The notes under the pieces: generated by a model
Told to the model about the DNA's origin: nothing
What the model saw: the letters and a program-made list of their open reading frames with translations, nothing else
Databases searched by the model: none
Shown here: positions 33,477 through 41,026 of the stretch, one piece after another
Layout of the letters: each line of letters opens with the position of its first letter
Numbering within the stretch: the first letter of the stretch is position 1
Program-made: the position numbers and the translations under genes
Assembly: GCA_038040385.1 (NCBI GenBank)
Contig: JBBPII010000008.1
Location: forward strand, 62,001 to 126,000
Source of the DNA: Gilichinskyi gelida
GTDB lineage: Bacteria; Acidobacteriota; Thermoanaerobaculia; Gp7-AA8
Reading direction: 5' to 3'
DNA length: 64,000 bases

Positions 33477-35006
33477 ATGTCATCAGCAGCAAAAGTCGGA
33501 ATCTTCATGCTGATCATCCTCGGCGTCCTCGGATTCTTCGTCTTGAAGATCGAGGACGTGAAGATCGGACGCGGCGCCGGCACCAAGAAGATCACCGCGG
33601 TCTTCGACTCGGTGGCCGGACTGGACAACAAGTCCAGCGTGCGCGTGGCCGGCGTGCGGGTGGGCAAGGTCACCGACGTTCGCCTCCGGCCGGACGGCAA
33701 GGCCGAAGTCGAGCTGGAGATCGACAAGGACGTCAAGCTCCACACCAATGCCTTCGCCCGCGTCGCCAACCTCGGCCTCCTCGGCGAAAAGTACGTGGAG
33801 ATCGAGCCCGGCAGCGCCAACGCGCCGATCGTCCCCGACACCCAGACGTTCGTGCTCCGCGGCAGCCAGCCGGCGTCGATGGATGACGTGACCAACCAGG
33901 TCGCCGCGATCGCCACCGACGTCAAGGCCATCACCGAGTCGCTGCGCGGCGCGCTCGGCGGGCCCACCGGACAGCAGCGGCTGAACGAGATCGTGGAGAA
34001 CGTGCGCTTGGTCACCGTTCAGATGCGCGAACTGGTGGCCGCCAACCGCAGCAACGTCGACGCCACGCTGGCCAACGCGCGCGCCATCAGCGAGTCGCTG
34101 CGCCTGCGGATCCCGCGGCTGGCCGATTCGATCGAGAAGACCGCGAACGATCTCGGCGGCACCGTCGGCGAGAATCGCGAAGACGTCAAAGTCATCGTCG
34201 AGAACCTGCGCAAGCTGTCGAACGATCTGCAGACCTCCACCGCCAACCTCAACGCCATCACCGGCCAGGTCAAGAGCGGTGAGGGGACAGTCGGGAAGCT
34301 CGTCTACAGCGACGAAGCGCACGAGAAGCTCAACAAAGCGCTGACCGCGGTCGAGGGCGGCATCACGGAGCTGAAGAACACGCTGGGGCGCGTCGGCCGC
34401 ATGGAGTTGGACCTCGGCATCAACTCCGATTACTACGCCGGGTTGAAACAGACCGGCCCCGCCGGCGATCTCTTCGGCAGCTCGCGCTCCGCCGTTTCGC
34501 TCAAACTCAACCCCAATCCCGCCGGCAACCGCTTTTACAGCGTCGAGCTGGCCAACACGCCTATCGGGCGGAGACGCGACAAGATCATCGAGGAGACGAT
34601 CACCAATCCGGCGACCGGTCAATCGACGACCACCATCACGAAACAGACTCGATACGATTCGAACTTCGTGGTCTCCGCGCAGGCAAACTGGAACCTGCAG
34701 CCGCTGGTGGTCCGCCTTGGACTGATCGAGTCAACCGGCGGCGCCGGCGTCGACTACCGCTACAGCGACCGCATCAGCGCGACCGCCGAGGCTTTCGATT
34801 TCTCGAAAAAGTACGACAACCAGCCGCACCTGCGCCTCTACGGCGAGTACGTCTGGCGCAAGGAGAAGCCGCACACCCCGGCGCTGTTCGTCCGCAGCGG
34901 CGTCGACAACCCGCTCAACAACACCGCGTTCACGTTCGGCGGCGGGATCCGATGGCGGGATGATGATCTGAAGTACTTGCTGGGGAGCATTCCGGTAGGG
35001 AAGTGA
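33477..35006 (+). CDS. MlaD/MCE-domain protein with C-terminal barrel-like domain
   Basis: A 509-aa protein: N-terminal membrane anchor (VGIFMLIILGVLGFFVL), one MCE domain (about 38-115; DSVAGLDNKSSVRVAGVRVG, LGEKYVEIEPG), a long helical middle (MRELVAANRSNVDATLANAR and similar, to about 310), then a beta-rich C-terminal part (DLGINSDYYAGLKQ, FYSVELANTPIG, AQANWNLQPLVVRLGLIEST, FTFGGGIRWRDDDLKYLLG) resembling an outer-membrane barrel. MCE proteins carry phospholipids across the periplasm. A tunnel fused to its own barrel would bridge both membranes. No mlaE/mlaF lies next to it. Its TGA overlaps the ddl start. Confidence 0.87.
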   Translation: MSSAAKVGIFMLIILGVLGFFVLKIEDVKIGRGAGTKKITAVFDSVAGLDNKSSVRVAGVRVGKVTDVRLRPDGKAEVELEIDKDVKLHTNAFARVANLGLLGEKYVEIEPGSANAPIVPDTQTFVLRGSQPASMDDVTNQVAAIATDVKAITESLRGALGGPTGQQRLNEIVENVRLVTVQMRELVAANRSNVDATLANARAISESLRLRIPRLADSIEKTANDLGGTVGENREDVKVIVENLRKLSNDLQTSTANLNAITGQVKSGEGTVGKLVYSDEAHEKLNKALTAVEGGITELKNTLGRVGRMELDLGINSDYYAGLKQTGPAGDLFGSSRSAVSLKLNPNPAGNRFYSVELANTPIGRRRDKIIEETITNPATGQSTTTITKQTRYDSNFVVSAQANWNLQPLVVRLGLIESTGGAGVDYRYSDRISATAEAFDFSKKYDNQPHLRLYGEYVWRKEKPHTPALFVRSGVDNPLNNTAFTFGGGIRWRDDDLKYLLGSIPVGK

Positions 35007-36085
35007 TCCGCACCGTCCTACTTTTCGGCGGCAGATCGGCCGAACACGAAGTCTCCATCCTCTCCGCCCGCTCCATCGCCGAGGCGGCACCGAAGAACCG
35101 GATCGAGATCATTCCCATCTGCGTGGCACGGGATGGGCGGTTCGTCGAGCCGGATCGCAGCGCCCGCATCCTCGCCGAAGGCGAGAACAGCGACCGCGCG
35201 TACACCGAATTCTCGTTCGAGACCTGGGCGCGCGCGGAGAGGCCGGACATCGTTTTCCCCATCATTCACGGCACGGACGGCGAGGACGGCACGCTGCAGG
35301 GATACCTGGAGATGATCGGGGTGCCGTACGCCGGCAGCGGCGTGGCGGCGTCGGCGATCGGCATGGACAAGGCGCACATGAAGCACGTCTTCGCCGCGGC
35401 GAAACTGCCGATGGCGGACTTCGTCGAGGTGCGCGAGAGCGACTGGCGCAACGACCGCGAGCGCATCGTCCGCGCCGTCCACAACGCGCTGCGGCTGCCG
35501 TACTTTGTGAAACCGGCGAACACCGGATCGTCGGTCGGGGTGATCAAAGTCAAGAACGACGCCGACCTCGCCGCGGCGGTGGAGAACGCCTTCCGCTTCG
35601 ACGACAAGGCGCTCGTCGAGCGCGGCGTCGACGCCCGCGAGATCGAGATCGCCCTCATCGGCAACGACGACGTCGCCGCCAGCGTCCCCGGCGAGATCAT
35701 CCCCGCCCGCGAGTTCTACGACTACGAGGACAAGTACGCCGACGGGAAGGCCCAGACGTTCATCCCGGCCAAGCTGCCGAAGGAGAAGTCGGACGAAGTG
35801 CGCCGCCTCGCCGTCGCCGCGTTCAAGGCCATCGGCGCCTCCGGCTTCGCCCGCGCCGACTTTTTCCTCGAGCGCGGCACCAATCGGATCTTCATCAACG
35901 AGATCAACACCCTCCCCGGCTTCACCGCGATCTCCATGTACCCGAAGCTGTGGGAGGCGACGGAGATCAAGTACTCGAGATTGATCGAGCGGCTGATCGA
36001 GCTGGGCCTGGAGCGCGGAAGGGCGCGGGCGGCGCGGCGGGAGAGGACGATGAAGTGGTTTGAGGAAGTGAAAAAGCTTACGTGA
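35003..36085 (+). CDS. ddl: D-alanine--D-alanine ligase
   Basis: A 360-aa ATP-grasp enzyme that makes the D-Ala-D-Ala dipeptide of peptidoglycan. It starts at GTG overlapping mlaD-like (GTGA). FGGRSAEHEVSILSARSI, FPIIHGTDGEDGTLQGYLEM, FVKPANTGSSVGVIKVKN and the metal-binding INEINTLPGFTAISMYPK are diagnostic. The HGTDGEDG loop has Asp where many Ddl have Pro (HGxxGEDG is conserved). The length is normal. A dipeptidase of the opposite reaction lies at 17.9 kb. Confidence 0.96.
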   Translation: MIRTVLLFGGRSAEHEVSILSARSIAEAAPKNRIEIIPICVARDGRFVEPDRSARILAEGENSDRAYTEFSFETWARAERPDIVFPIIHGTDGEDGTLQGYLEMIGVPYAGSGVAASAIGMDKAHMKHVFAAAKLPMADFVEVRESDWRNDRERIVRAVHNALRLPYFVKPANTGSSVGVIKVKNDADLAAAVENAFRFDDKALVERGVDAREIEIALIGNDDVAASVPGEIIPAREFYDYEDKYADGKAQTFIPAKLPKEKSDEVRRLAVAAFKAIGASGFARADFFLERGTNRIFINEINTLPGFTAISMYPKLWEATEIKYSRLIERLIELGLERGRARAARRERTMKWFEEVKKLT

Positions 36086-36148
36086 GGTCTCGAAGTCTCG
36101 CGGTCTCGCGGTGTGCACCTCGCGACCACGAGACCCCGAGACCCCGCA
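36083..36148. repeat. GAGGTCTCG palindromic repeat
   Basis: GAGGTCTCGAAGTCTCGCGGTCTCGC at left faces GCGACCACGAGACCCCGAGACC at right. It fills the gap between ddl and the permease gene and overlaps the ddl stop codon region. Confidence 0.75.
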
Positions 36149-36152
36149 ACCC

Positions 36153-37823
36153 ATGCTCTGGCCATTCAAAATCGCCACAAGCAAACTCCGCCCCTTCAAC
36201 GCGGCGGCTTTCATCAAGCTCGCCGTCACCGCCGGCATCGGCGCGGCGTTCCTCTACGGCGATTTTGCCCTCTTCCGCCGCCTCTTCCTGGCCATCGCCG
36301 ACATCGAGCAGTCGTCGCCGTTCTTCGCCCTGGGCCTGCTGCGCAACCTGATCGCGCTGGTGTTTCTCATCGCCGTGGTCATCCTCTTCTCCTCGGCGAT
36401 GACGGCGGCGATCGGCGCGTTCTTCGCCGACCTCGATCTCGACACCTACCACGCCGCGCCGGTATCGAAGACGCGGCTGGTGGTTGGGCGGTGGTTCAAG
36501 ACCCTGGCGCAGAGCGCGACCATCGTCTACATCTTCATCATCCCGATGCTCGTGGCCTTCGCGCTGCGCTATCGCGCGCCGGCGGCGTTCTATCCGGTCG
36601 CGCTGGTCAACCTCGCGGTACTACTGGCGATCCCGGTGACGCTCGGCGCGCTGGTGATCCTGGTCCTGGTGCGCTTCTTTCCGGTGGCGCACGTCCATCA
36701 GGTCGTGGCCACCATCGCCATGCTGGTGCTGACGGTCTTCGCCCTTGCGCTGCGCATGAGCCGGCCGGAGCGGCTCTTCACCGACGTCGCCACCGACGAG
36801 CTCCGCGCCGTCCTCCGCGCGGTCGAGCTCCCGTCGATCGAGCGCTATCCCGGGACCGCGCTGGCCGACCTGATGGTCAATACGGCCAACGGTCAACCGC
36901 CAACGGTGAACGTGGTTCCGAAGATCGGCGTCACCTTCGCCATCGTCTTCGTCGCCTTCGTGCTGATCGCGCGGAAGATCTACTTCGCCGCGTTCGTCCG
37001 CGCGCGGGAGAGCATGGCCCCCGCGGCCCTCGGCGCCAAACCGATCACCCGTTTCGTCGACCGGCTCCTGTCGCCGCTCTCGGCGCCGACCCGAGCCATG
37101 GCGGCGAAGGAGGTGCGCACCCTCACGCGCGACGTCGCGCAGTGGTCGCAGCTCTTTCTGATGGCGGCGCTGCTCTTCCTCTACCTCTACAACATCCGGA
37201 TGCTGCCGCTGGCCGGCGGCGACGCGCGCGCCACCATCGTGGCGTACGCCAATCTCGGCATGGCGGGGTTCGTCATCGCCGCCATCTGCCTCCGTTTCGC
37301 CTACCCGTCGGTCTCGGCGGAGGGAAAGGCGTTCTGGCTCCTGCAGAGCGCGCCGGTGTCGTACCGGCGGTTCCTGCTGGTCAAGGTCTTCGTGTACGCC
37401 ACGCCGCTCACGCTCCTCTCGCTGCTGCTCACGGCGTTCGCCAACGTCCTACTGGAAGCCGACGCAGCCGTCTGGAGCTTCACCCTCCTCGGCGCGTCGA
37501 TGCTCGGCGTCACCCTGGTCACGCTCGGTGTGGGCCTGGGCGCGCTGGCGCCGAATTTCGCCGCCGAGAATCCACTCCAGGTCGGTCTCTCCCTCGGCGG
37601 GTTCGGCTACATGGCGGCGGCGCTGGCGTACGTCGCCGGGATGATGTTCCTGATGGCGCGGCCGGTGGTCCGATACCTTTTCTGGCGGGTGCTGGGAGTG
37701 GAGACGGAGGCCGCGATAACGCTGATTCCGGTGGTGACCGCGGTCACGTTATCGGCGGCACTCTGCGTGCTTCCGCTCATCCTCGCGGAAAAACGACTCA
37801 CCGCTCTCGGCGAAAGTCGCTAG
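36153..37823 (+). CDS. ABC-2-like exporter membrane protein
   Basis: A 556-aa integral membrane protein with about 12 hydrophobic helices in two halves (36-270 and 320-556), a layout of large ABC-type exporter permeases. Landmarks: AVTAGIGAAFLYGDFALFRR, IALVFLIAVVILFSSAMTAA, PVSKTRLVVGRWFKTLAQSA (a cytosolic coupling-helix motif 'aPvs'), SAPVSYRRFLLVKVFVYATP in the second half repeating it, and a C-terminal helix pair. No ATPase gene is adjacent. A short repeat-like stretch VNTANGQPPTVNVV (36883-36915) lies in a loop. Confidence 0.72.
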   Translation: MLWPFKIATSKLRPFNAAAFIKLAVTAGIGAAFLYGDFALFRRLFLAIADIEQSSPFFALGLLRNLIALVFLIAVVILFSSAMTAAIGAFFADLDLDTYHAAPVSKTRLVVGRWFKTLAQSATIVYIFIIPMLVAFALRYRAPAAFYPVALVNLAVLLAIPVTLGALVILVLVRFFPVAHVHQVVATIAMLVLTVFALALRMSRPERLFTDVATDELRAVLRAVELPSIERYPGTALADLMVNTANGQPPTVNVVPKIGVTFAIVFVAFVLIARKIYFAAFVRARESMAPAALGAKPITRFVDRLLSPLSAPTRAMAAKEVRTLTRDVAQWSQLFLMAALLFLYLYNIRMLPLAGGDARATIVAYANLGMAGFVIAAICLRFAYPSVSAEGKAFWLLQSAPVSYRRFLLVKVFVYATPLTLLSLLLTAFANVLLEADAAVWSFTLLGASMLGVTLVTLGVGLGALAPNFAAENPLQVGLSLGGFGYMAAALAYVAGMMFLMARPVVRYLFWRVLGVETEAAITLIPVVTAVTLSAALCVLPLILAEKRLTALGESR

Positions 37824-37861
37824 AATCGCCAGGTTCTTGAAACTAACTTGAAGGAGACGAA

Positions 37862-38302
37862 ATGAGCGAGACGCCCTCGGCTCCCCCGACGTACACGCCG
37901 CCACCGGGCGGCGGCAGCTACACGCCCCCTCCCCCGCCCCCGCCCCCACCCGTCGGAGGCGGACCGGCGCCGGGTGGCGACCGCACGCTGATGATCGTGC
38001 TGGCGTATCTCTGGATCCTCGCGCTGATCCCTCTTCTGACCAAGAAGGAAGACCGCGACGTTCAGTGGCACGCCAAGAACGGTCTGGCGATCCTCGGCGC
38101 CGAAATCGTGATCTGGATCGTTTTCTGGGTCGCCAGCTTCGCCCTCCGCGGTTGGCTGGCTACGCTGGGCTGCGGTCTGGCGGTCATCCAGTGCGTGGTG
38201 TGGATCGGCTTCCTGGTCATCCGCATCATGTGCATCGTCAAGGGCGTCGGCGGCCAGCGCTTCCGCGTCCCCATGATCAGCGATTTCGCCGACAAGATGT
38301 AA
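37862..38302 (+). CDS. DUF4870-like small membrane protein with Pro-rich N-terminus
   Basis: A 146-aa protein with a strong ribosome site (AAGGAGACGA) before the ATG. The first 40 residues are a Pro/Gly-rich cytosolic tail, including a run of nine prolines. Three hydrophobic helices follow (MIVLAYLWILALIPLL; GLAILGAEIVIWIVFWVASF; GLAVIQCVVWIGFLVIRIM) with the DUF4870-like DRDVQWHAKNGL loop between them. Function unknown. It forms a pair with the next gene, which has the same Pro-rich start and the same GGAGACG leader. Confidence 0.78.
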   Translation: MSETPSAPPTYTPPPGGGSYTPPPPPPPPPVGGGPAPGGDRTLMIVLAYLWILALIPLLTKKEDRDVQWHAKNGLAILGAEIVIWIVFWVASFALRGWLATLGCGLAVIQCVVWIGFLVIRIMCIVKGVGGQRFRVPMISDFADKM

Positions 38303-38312
38303 GGAGACGCGC

Positions 38313-38651
38313 ATGACCGACATGCCCACCGGAACACCGCCCCCGCCACCGCCGCCCGCCCCGGCTGCCGGCGGCGACATCGTCTATCCGCAGCAGCCGG
38401 CGAAGGATCCGATCCTGATCCTCGTCCTGAATCTTCTGGTCGCTGGATGCGTCGGCTATTTCATGATCGGCCAGAAGAACAAGGGCATCGTGGCCCTGAT
38501 CGCCTGGGTAGTCGGCCTCGTGCCGCCACTCTGCGGCACGGTCTCGGGCCTGGTCTGCATCGTCGCCGCCATCGACGGCTACCTGCAGGCGCAGCATCTC
38601 CAGGCCGGACGCCCGGTGCGGCAGTGGAGCTTCTTCAACGACCACGCGTGA
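38313..38651 (+). CDS. Small Pro-rich membrane protein
   Basis: A 112-aa protein 10 bp after the preceding gene, with its own TAAGGAGACG leader. The N-terminus has a run of prolines (PPPPPPPAPAAGG), then two hydrophobic helices (PILILVLNLLVAGCVGYFMI; GIVALIAWVVGLVPPLCGTV) like a TM2-type hairpin, and a short cytosolic tail. It is probably co-expressed with the DUF4870-like protein. No function assigned. Confidence 0.72.
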   Translation: MTDMPTGTPPPPPPPAPAAGGDIVYPQQPAKDPILILVLNLLVAGCVGYFMIGQKNKGIVALIAWVVGLVPPLCGTVSGLVCIVAAIDGYLQAQHLQAGRPVRQWSFFNDHA

Positions 38652-38658
38652 TGTGACT

Positions 38659-38690
38659 GTGTGGGACGGGCTCTCCAGCCCGTCCTACAT
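38659..38690. repeat. GGACGGGCTCTCCAGCCCGTCC element
   Basis: A single palindrome of the GGACGGGCT family with CTCTCC in place of CTTC. On the minus strand its TAG is the stop codon of the DUF2752 gene. Confidence 0.85.
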
Positions 38691-39038
38691 GTTTCTTCCG
38701 ATCCACCAAGCCACTGTCACCACTACCGCCGTCCAGCCGGTGATTGGGTGCAACACTACCCGTTTTGATAGCGACGCTACCAAGCCGAACGGCGCGACCA
38801 CGAAGAGCATGGCGTTGAGGCGGAACGCGCCGACCACGTCGCCGTGCAGTAGGTGATGGAGCGCGCGGGTGGTGCCGCAGCCCGGACATTGGAGTCCCGT
38901 CAGCGCGTAGAAGAGACACGGCGGGTAAAAGCGCGCCGTCACCGGATCGAAGCGGTAGAGAATCACCGCGCCGATCGCGGCCGCGCTAACGAGCGCCGCC
39001 CACAGCGCTGATGATGACAAACGCCGCATAGATCGCAC
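38685..39038 (-). CDS. DUF2752 membrane protein
   Basis: A 117-aa protein with three hydrophobic helices. The DUF2752 signature PCLFYALTGLQCPGCGTTRA with HHLLHGD after helix 1 is intact. The family is small, membrane-bound and uncharacterised; the CPGC pair may bind metal or form a disulfide. Its start overlaps the preceding gene by about 50 nt on the same strand. The C-terminus WWIGRNM is followed by a TAG supplied by a palindromic element. Confidence 0.87.
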   Translation of the reverse strand: MRSMRRLSSSALWAALVSAAAIGAVILYRFDPVTARFYPPCLFYALTGLQCPGCGTTRALHHLLHGDVVGAFRLNAMLFVVAPFGLVASLSKRVVLHPITGWTAVVVTVAWWIGRNM

Positions 39039-39324
39039 CGCCCAAGGCTCCGCACGCGAAGCCGATCCAACTCCACATCTTCGCCAGCCGCGCCGATTCC
39101 TGCGCGCCGGCGACGTCGCCCGACGCCAGCTTGCTGTTCACTTGCGCTGCGTAGACGATGGCCACGATCCCCGCGGGAACGCAGCAGCAGAGCGTGACCA
39201 GGATCGACGGCACCAGGTAGTTCTGGATCTTCACCGGCTCGGGGAACCGCGGCGCGGCGGTCCCGCAGTTGGGACAGATGCTCATCCCGTCGGGGCGGCT
39301 GGTTCCGCAATTGGTGCAGTACAT
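38986..39324 (-). CDS. Zinc-ribbon CD225/dispanin-like membrane protein
   Basis: A 112-aa protein. A four-Cys zinc ribbon (MYCTNCGTSRPDGMSICPNC) at the N-terminus is followed by YLVPSILVTLCCCVPAGIVA then IVYAAQV, the dispanin (CD225) motif, and a second helix (WSWIGFACGALGGAIYAAFV). Dispanins insert in membranes and influence curvature in eukaryotes; bacterial roles are unknown. The start is fixed by a 1-nt TGATG overlap with the preceding zinc-ribbon gene, and the end overlaps DUF2752, so three membrane genes are tightly linked. Confidence 0.85.
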   Translation of the reverse strand: MYCTNCGTSRPDGMSICPNCGTAAPRFPEPVKIQNYLVPSILVTLCCCVPAGIVAIVYAAQVNSKLASGDVAGAQESARLAKMWSWIGFACGALGGAIYAAFVIISAVGGAR

Positions 39325-39908
39325 CAGCGTTGAAATCCTTCCGGGTACTCCATGAAGGCGCCGTTGGAGTAGAGGATGTCGCAGTCGAAATTCGCGGTCG
39401 GCCGCGCGGTCTGCGGCACCGCGTCGCGCAGATCGCCGCCCTCGAACCGCCCGTCCTTCGCGCGGCTGCCGATGACGTAGCGGGTGCATTTGCCCGTCTC
39501 ATCGGTCACGCATTCGTATTCGAGCGGGTGGCCCCAGCCGTCGGCGCGCGGGACGACCTTCAGGTACCTGGGAGCGATCTGGTCGAGCGACTTCGGGTAC
39601 TCGTTGTTGTCGCTGGCGTATGCCTCGACGGCCGAGGCGATGGAGCGGATGTCGGCCATGGTCCGCTTCTGCTTGGAGCGCTGCATGGCGGTGAGGAGGT
39701 TGGGAATTGCGATCGCGGCGAGGATGCCGATGATGGCGATGAGCACCAAGCCGCCGGCGGCGACGCCGATGATGATGGCCACCGCATTGGAGCCACCGCC
39801 CGTCCCAGCCCGTGGACGCGGCGCGCCGTTGGTGGGGTTGCCGCACTTCGCGCACGGCGCGTACGAGACGGCTTCGACGGGATTACCGCAATAAGCGCAG
39901 TACTGCAT
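39324..39908 (-). CDS. Zinc ribbon fused to a pseudopilin-like protein
   Basis: A 194-aa protein. Residues 1-25 are a zinc ribbon (CAYCGN and CAKCGN, four Cys). A single membrane helix (IIIGVAAGGLVLIAIIGILA, then AIAIPNLL) is followed by SKQKRTMADIRSIASAVEAY and a GspG-type globular part (DNNEYPKSLDQIAPRYLKVV, GWGHPLEYE, GRFEGGDLRDA). The pilin-like helix and AIAIPN are clear, but the prepilin peptidase site G|FTLIE is absent, so it is probably not processed into a pilus. The ribbon would face the cytosol. It begins the three-gene membrane cluster. Confidence 0.83.
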   Translation of the reverse strand: MQYCAYCGNPVEAVSYAPCAKCGNPTNGAPRPRAGTGGGSNAVAIIIGVAAGGLVLIAIIGILAAIAIPNLLTAMQRSKQKRTMADIRSIASAVEAYASDNNEYPKSLDQIAPRYLKVVPRADGWGHPLEYECVTDETGKCTRYVIGSRAKDGRFEGGDLRDAVPQTARPTANFDCDILYSNGAFMEYPEGFQR

Positions 39909-39917
39909 GGGCGTGAA

Positions 39918-40475
39918 TTACCAGTACATCCCCAACTGCAGCTTCGCCGCCTCCGACATCATCGAGCGGTCCCAGACCGGGTCGAAGACCACCTCGACGT
40001 CGGCCTGCTTCACGCCGGGCAACGCCTCGATCTTCGTCTTGACGTCGCTGGCCAGCACCGGTCCCATGCCACAGCCAGGAGCGGTCAGGGTCATCTTCAC
40101 CTTGACCGTCTTCCCGCTGTCGTCGCCATCCTGCAACTCGCAGAGATAGACCAGTCCGAGGTCGACGATGTTCACGGGGATCTCCGGGTCGTAGCAGGTC
40201 TTGAGCTGATCCCAGACCAGCTCTTCGAGCTTCTCCGGCGTCAGCTCCTCGCCTTGTTTGGCTTCGGCGACGTTCTCCGGGGTCTTGCCGATGGCTTCCA
40301 CTTCCTTGCCAGAGACGCGGACCATCAGCCCGCGGTCGGTGATGAGGGTGTAGGAGCCGCCGAGCGATTGGGTGATGGTGGCGTGGGCGCCCTCGGGGAT
40401 GAGCACGCGCTCCCCGCTGGGGATCATCACCGCGTCCGCGCTGCGGCTGAGCGTCACTTCTTCGCGCATGTTCAT
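39918..40475 (-). CDS. sufT: Iron-sulfur assembly protein SufT (DUF59/MIP18)
   Basis: A 185-aa protein. An N-terminal beta-rich extension (VMIPSGERVLIPEGAHATIT) typical of SufT precedes the MIP18/DUF59 domain: CYDPEIPVNIVDLGLVYLCE, then LTAPGCGMGP with its conserved Cys, and DPVWDRSMMSEAAKLQLG. SufT helps mature iron-sulfur proteins, especially under high demand. It is the last member of the SUF run, about 100 bp after sufU and separated from it by an inverted repeat. Confidence 0.93.
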   Translation of the reverse strand: MNMREEVTLSRSADAVMIPSGERVLIPEGAHATITQSLGGSYTLITDRGLMVRVSGKEVEAIGKTPENVAEAKQGEELTPEKLEELVWDQLKTCYDPEIPVNIVDLGLVYLCELQDGDDSGKTVKVKMTLTAPGCGMGPVLASDVKTKIEALPGVKQADVEVVFDPVWDRSMMSEAAKLQLGMYW

Positions 40476-40487
40476 GGTTCTCTCACT

Positions 40488-40569
40488 TTATCCTGAGCCG
40501 CGTAGCGGCGAAGGATCTGGCGCCGACCTGCTCCGTAGGCGCCAGATCCCTCGCTGCGCTCGGGATAAA
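40488..40569. repeat. Inverted repeat TTTATCCTGAGC family between sufU and sufT
   Basis: Arms TTTATCCTGAGC / GCTCGGGATAAA with inner GGATCTGGCGCC / GGCGCCAGATCC. It fills the sufU-sufT gap and might reduce read-through into sufT. Confidence 0.9.
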
Positions 40570-40573
40570 TTCA

Positions 40574-41023
40574 TCACTCCGTCGTCACAACCTGCTCTTC
40601 GCCCTTGATCGCGGTGTTCAGCGTGTGCCACGCCAAGGTTGCGCATTTTACGCGCGCCGGAAACTCCGACACACCCGAGAACGCGGCGAGGCGTCCCAAT
40701 TCATTCGCGCTGAGCCCGCCCTGATCGCCCATCACCAGGCGATGGAAGACCTCGAACAGTTGCTGCGCCTCCTCGGTGGTCTTTCCCTTCACCGTCGAGC
40801 TCATCACCGACGCCGAGGCCTTGGAGATCGCGCAGCCGCTCCCGGTGAAACTGACGTCGCGGATGACGTCCGCGTCGAGATCGACGAACACCGTGTAGTG
40901 GTCGCCGCACAACGGGTTGTACCCCTCCACCTTCCGCGCCGCCTCCGGCATCTCGCGGTAATTGCGGGGATTCTTGTTGTGGTCGAGGATGACCTGTTGG
41001 TAGAGCTCGCGGAGATCCGACAT
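40574..41023 (-). CDS. sufU: SUF scaffold / sulfur transfer protein SufU
   Basis: A 149-aa NifU-N-like protein. The three conserved Cys and the Asp are visible: PLCGDHYTVF, GSGCAISKASASV and RVKCATLAWHTL. SufU relays persulfide sulfur from SufS to the SufBCD complex in organisms with a zinc-bound SufU. The Asp in CGD and the length fit this type. It lies 3 bp after sufS on the same strand. Confidence 0.95.
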   Translation of the reverse strand: MSDLRELYQQVILDHNKNPRNYREMPEAARKVEGYNPLCGDHYTVFVDLDADVIRDVSFTGSGCAISKASASVMSSTVKGKTTEEAQQLFEVFHRLVMGDQGGLSANELGRLAAFSGVSEFPARVKCATLAWHTLNTAIKGEEQVVTTE

Positions 41024-41026
41024 TTT

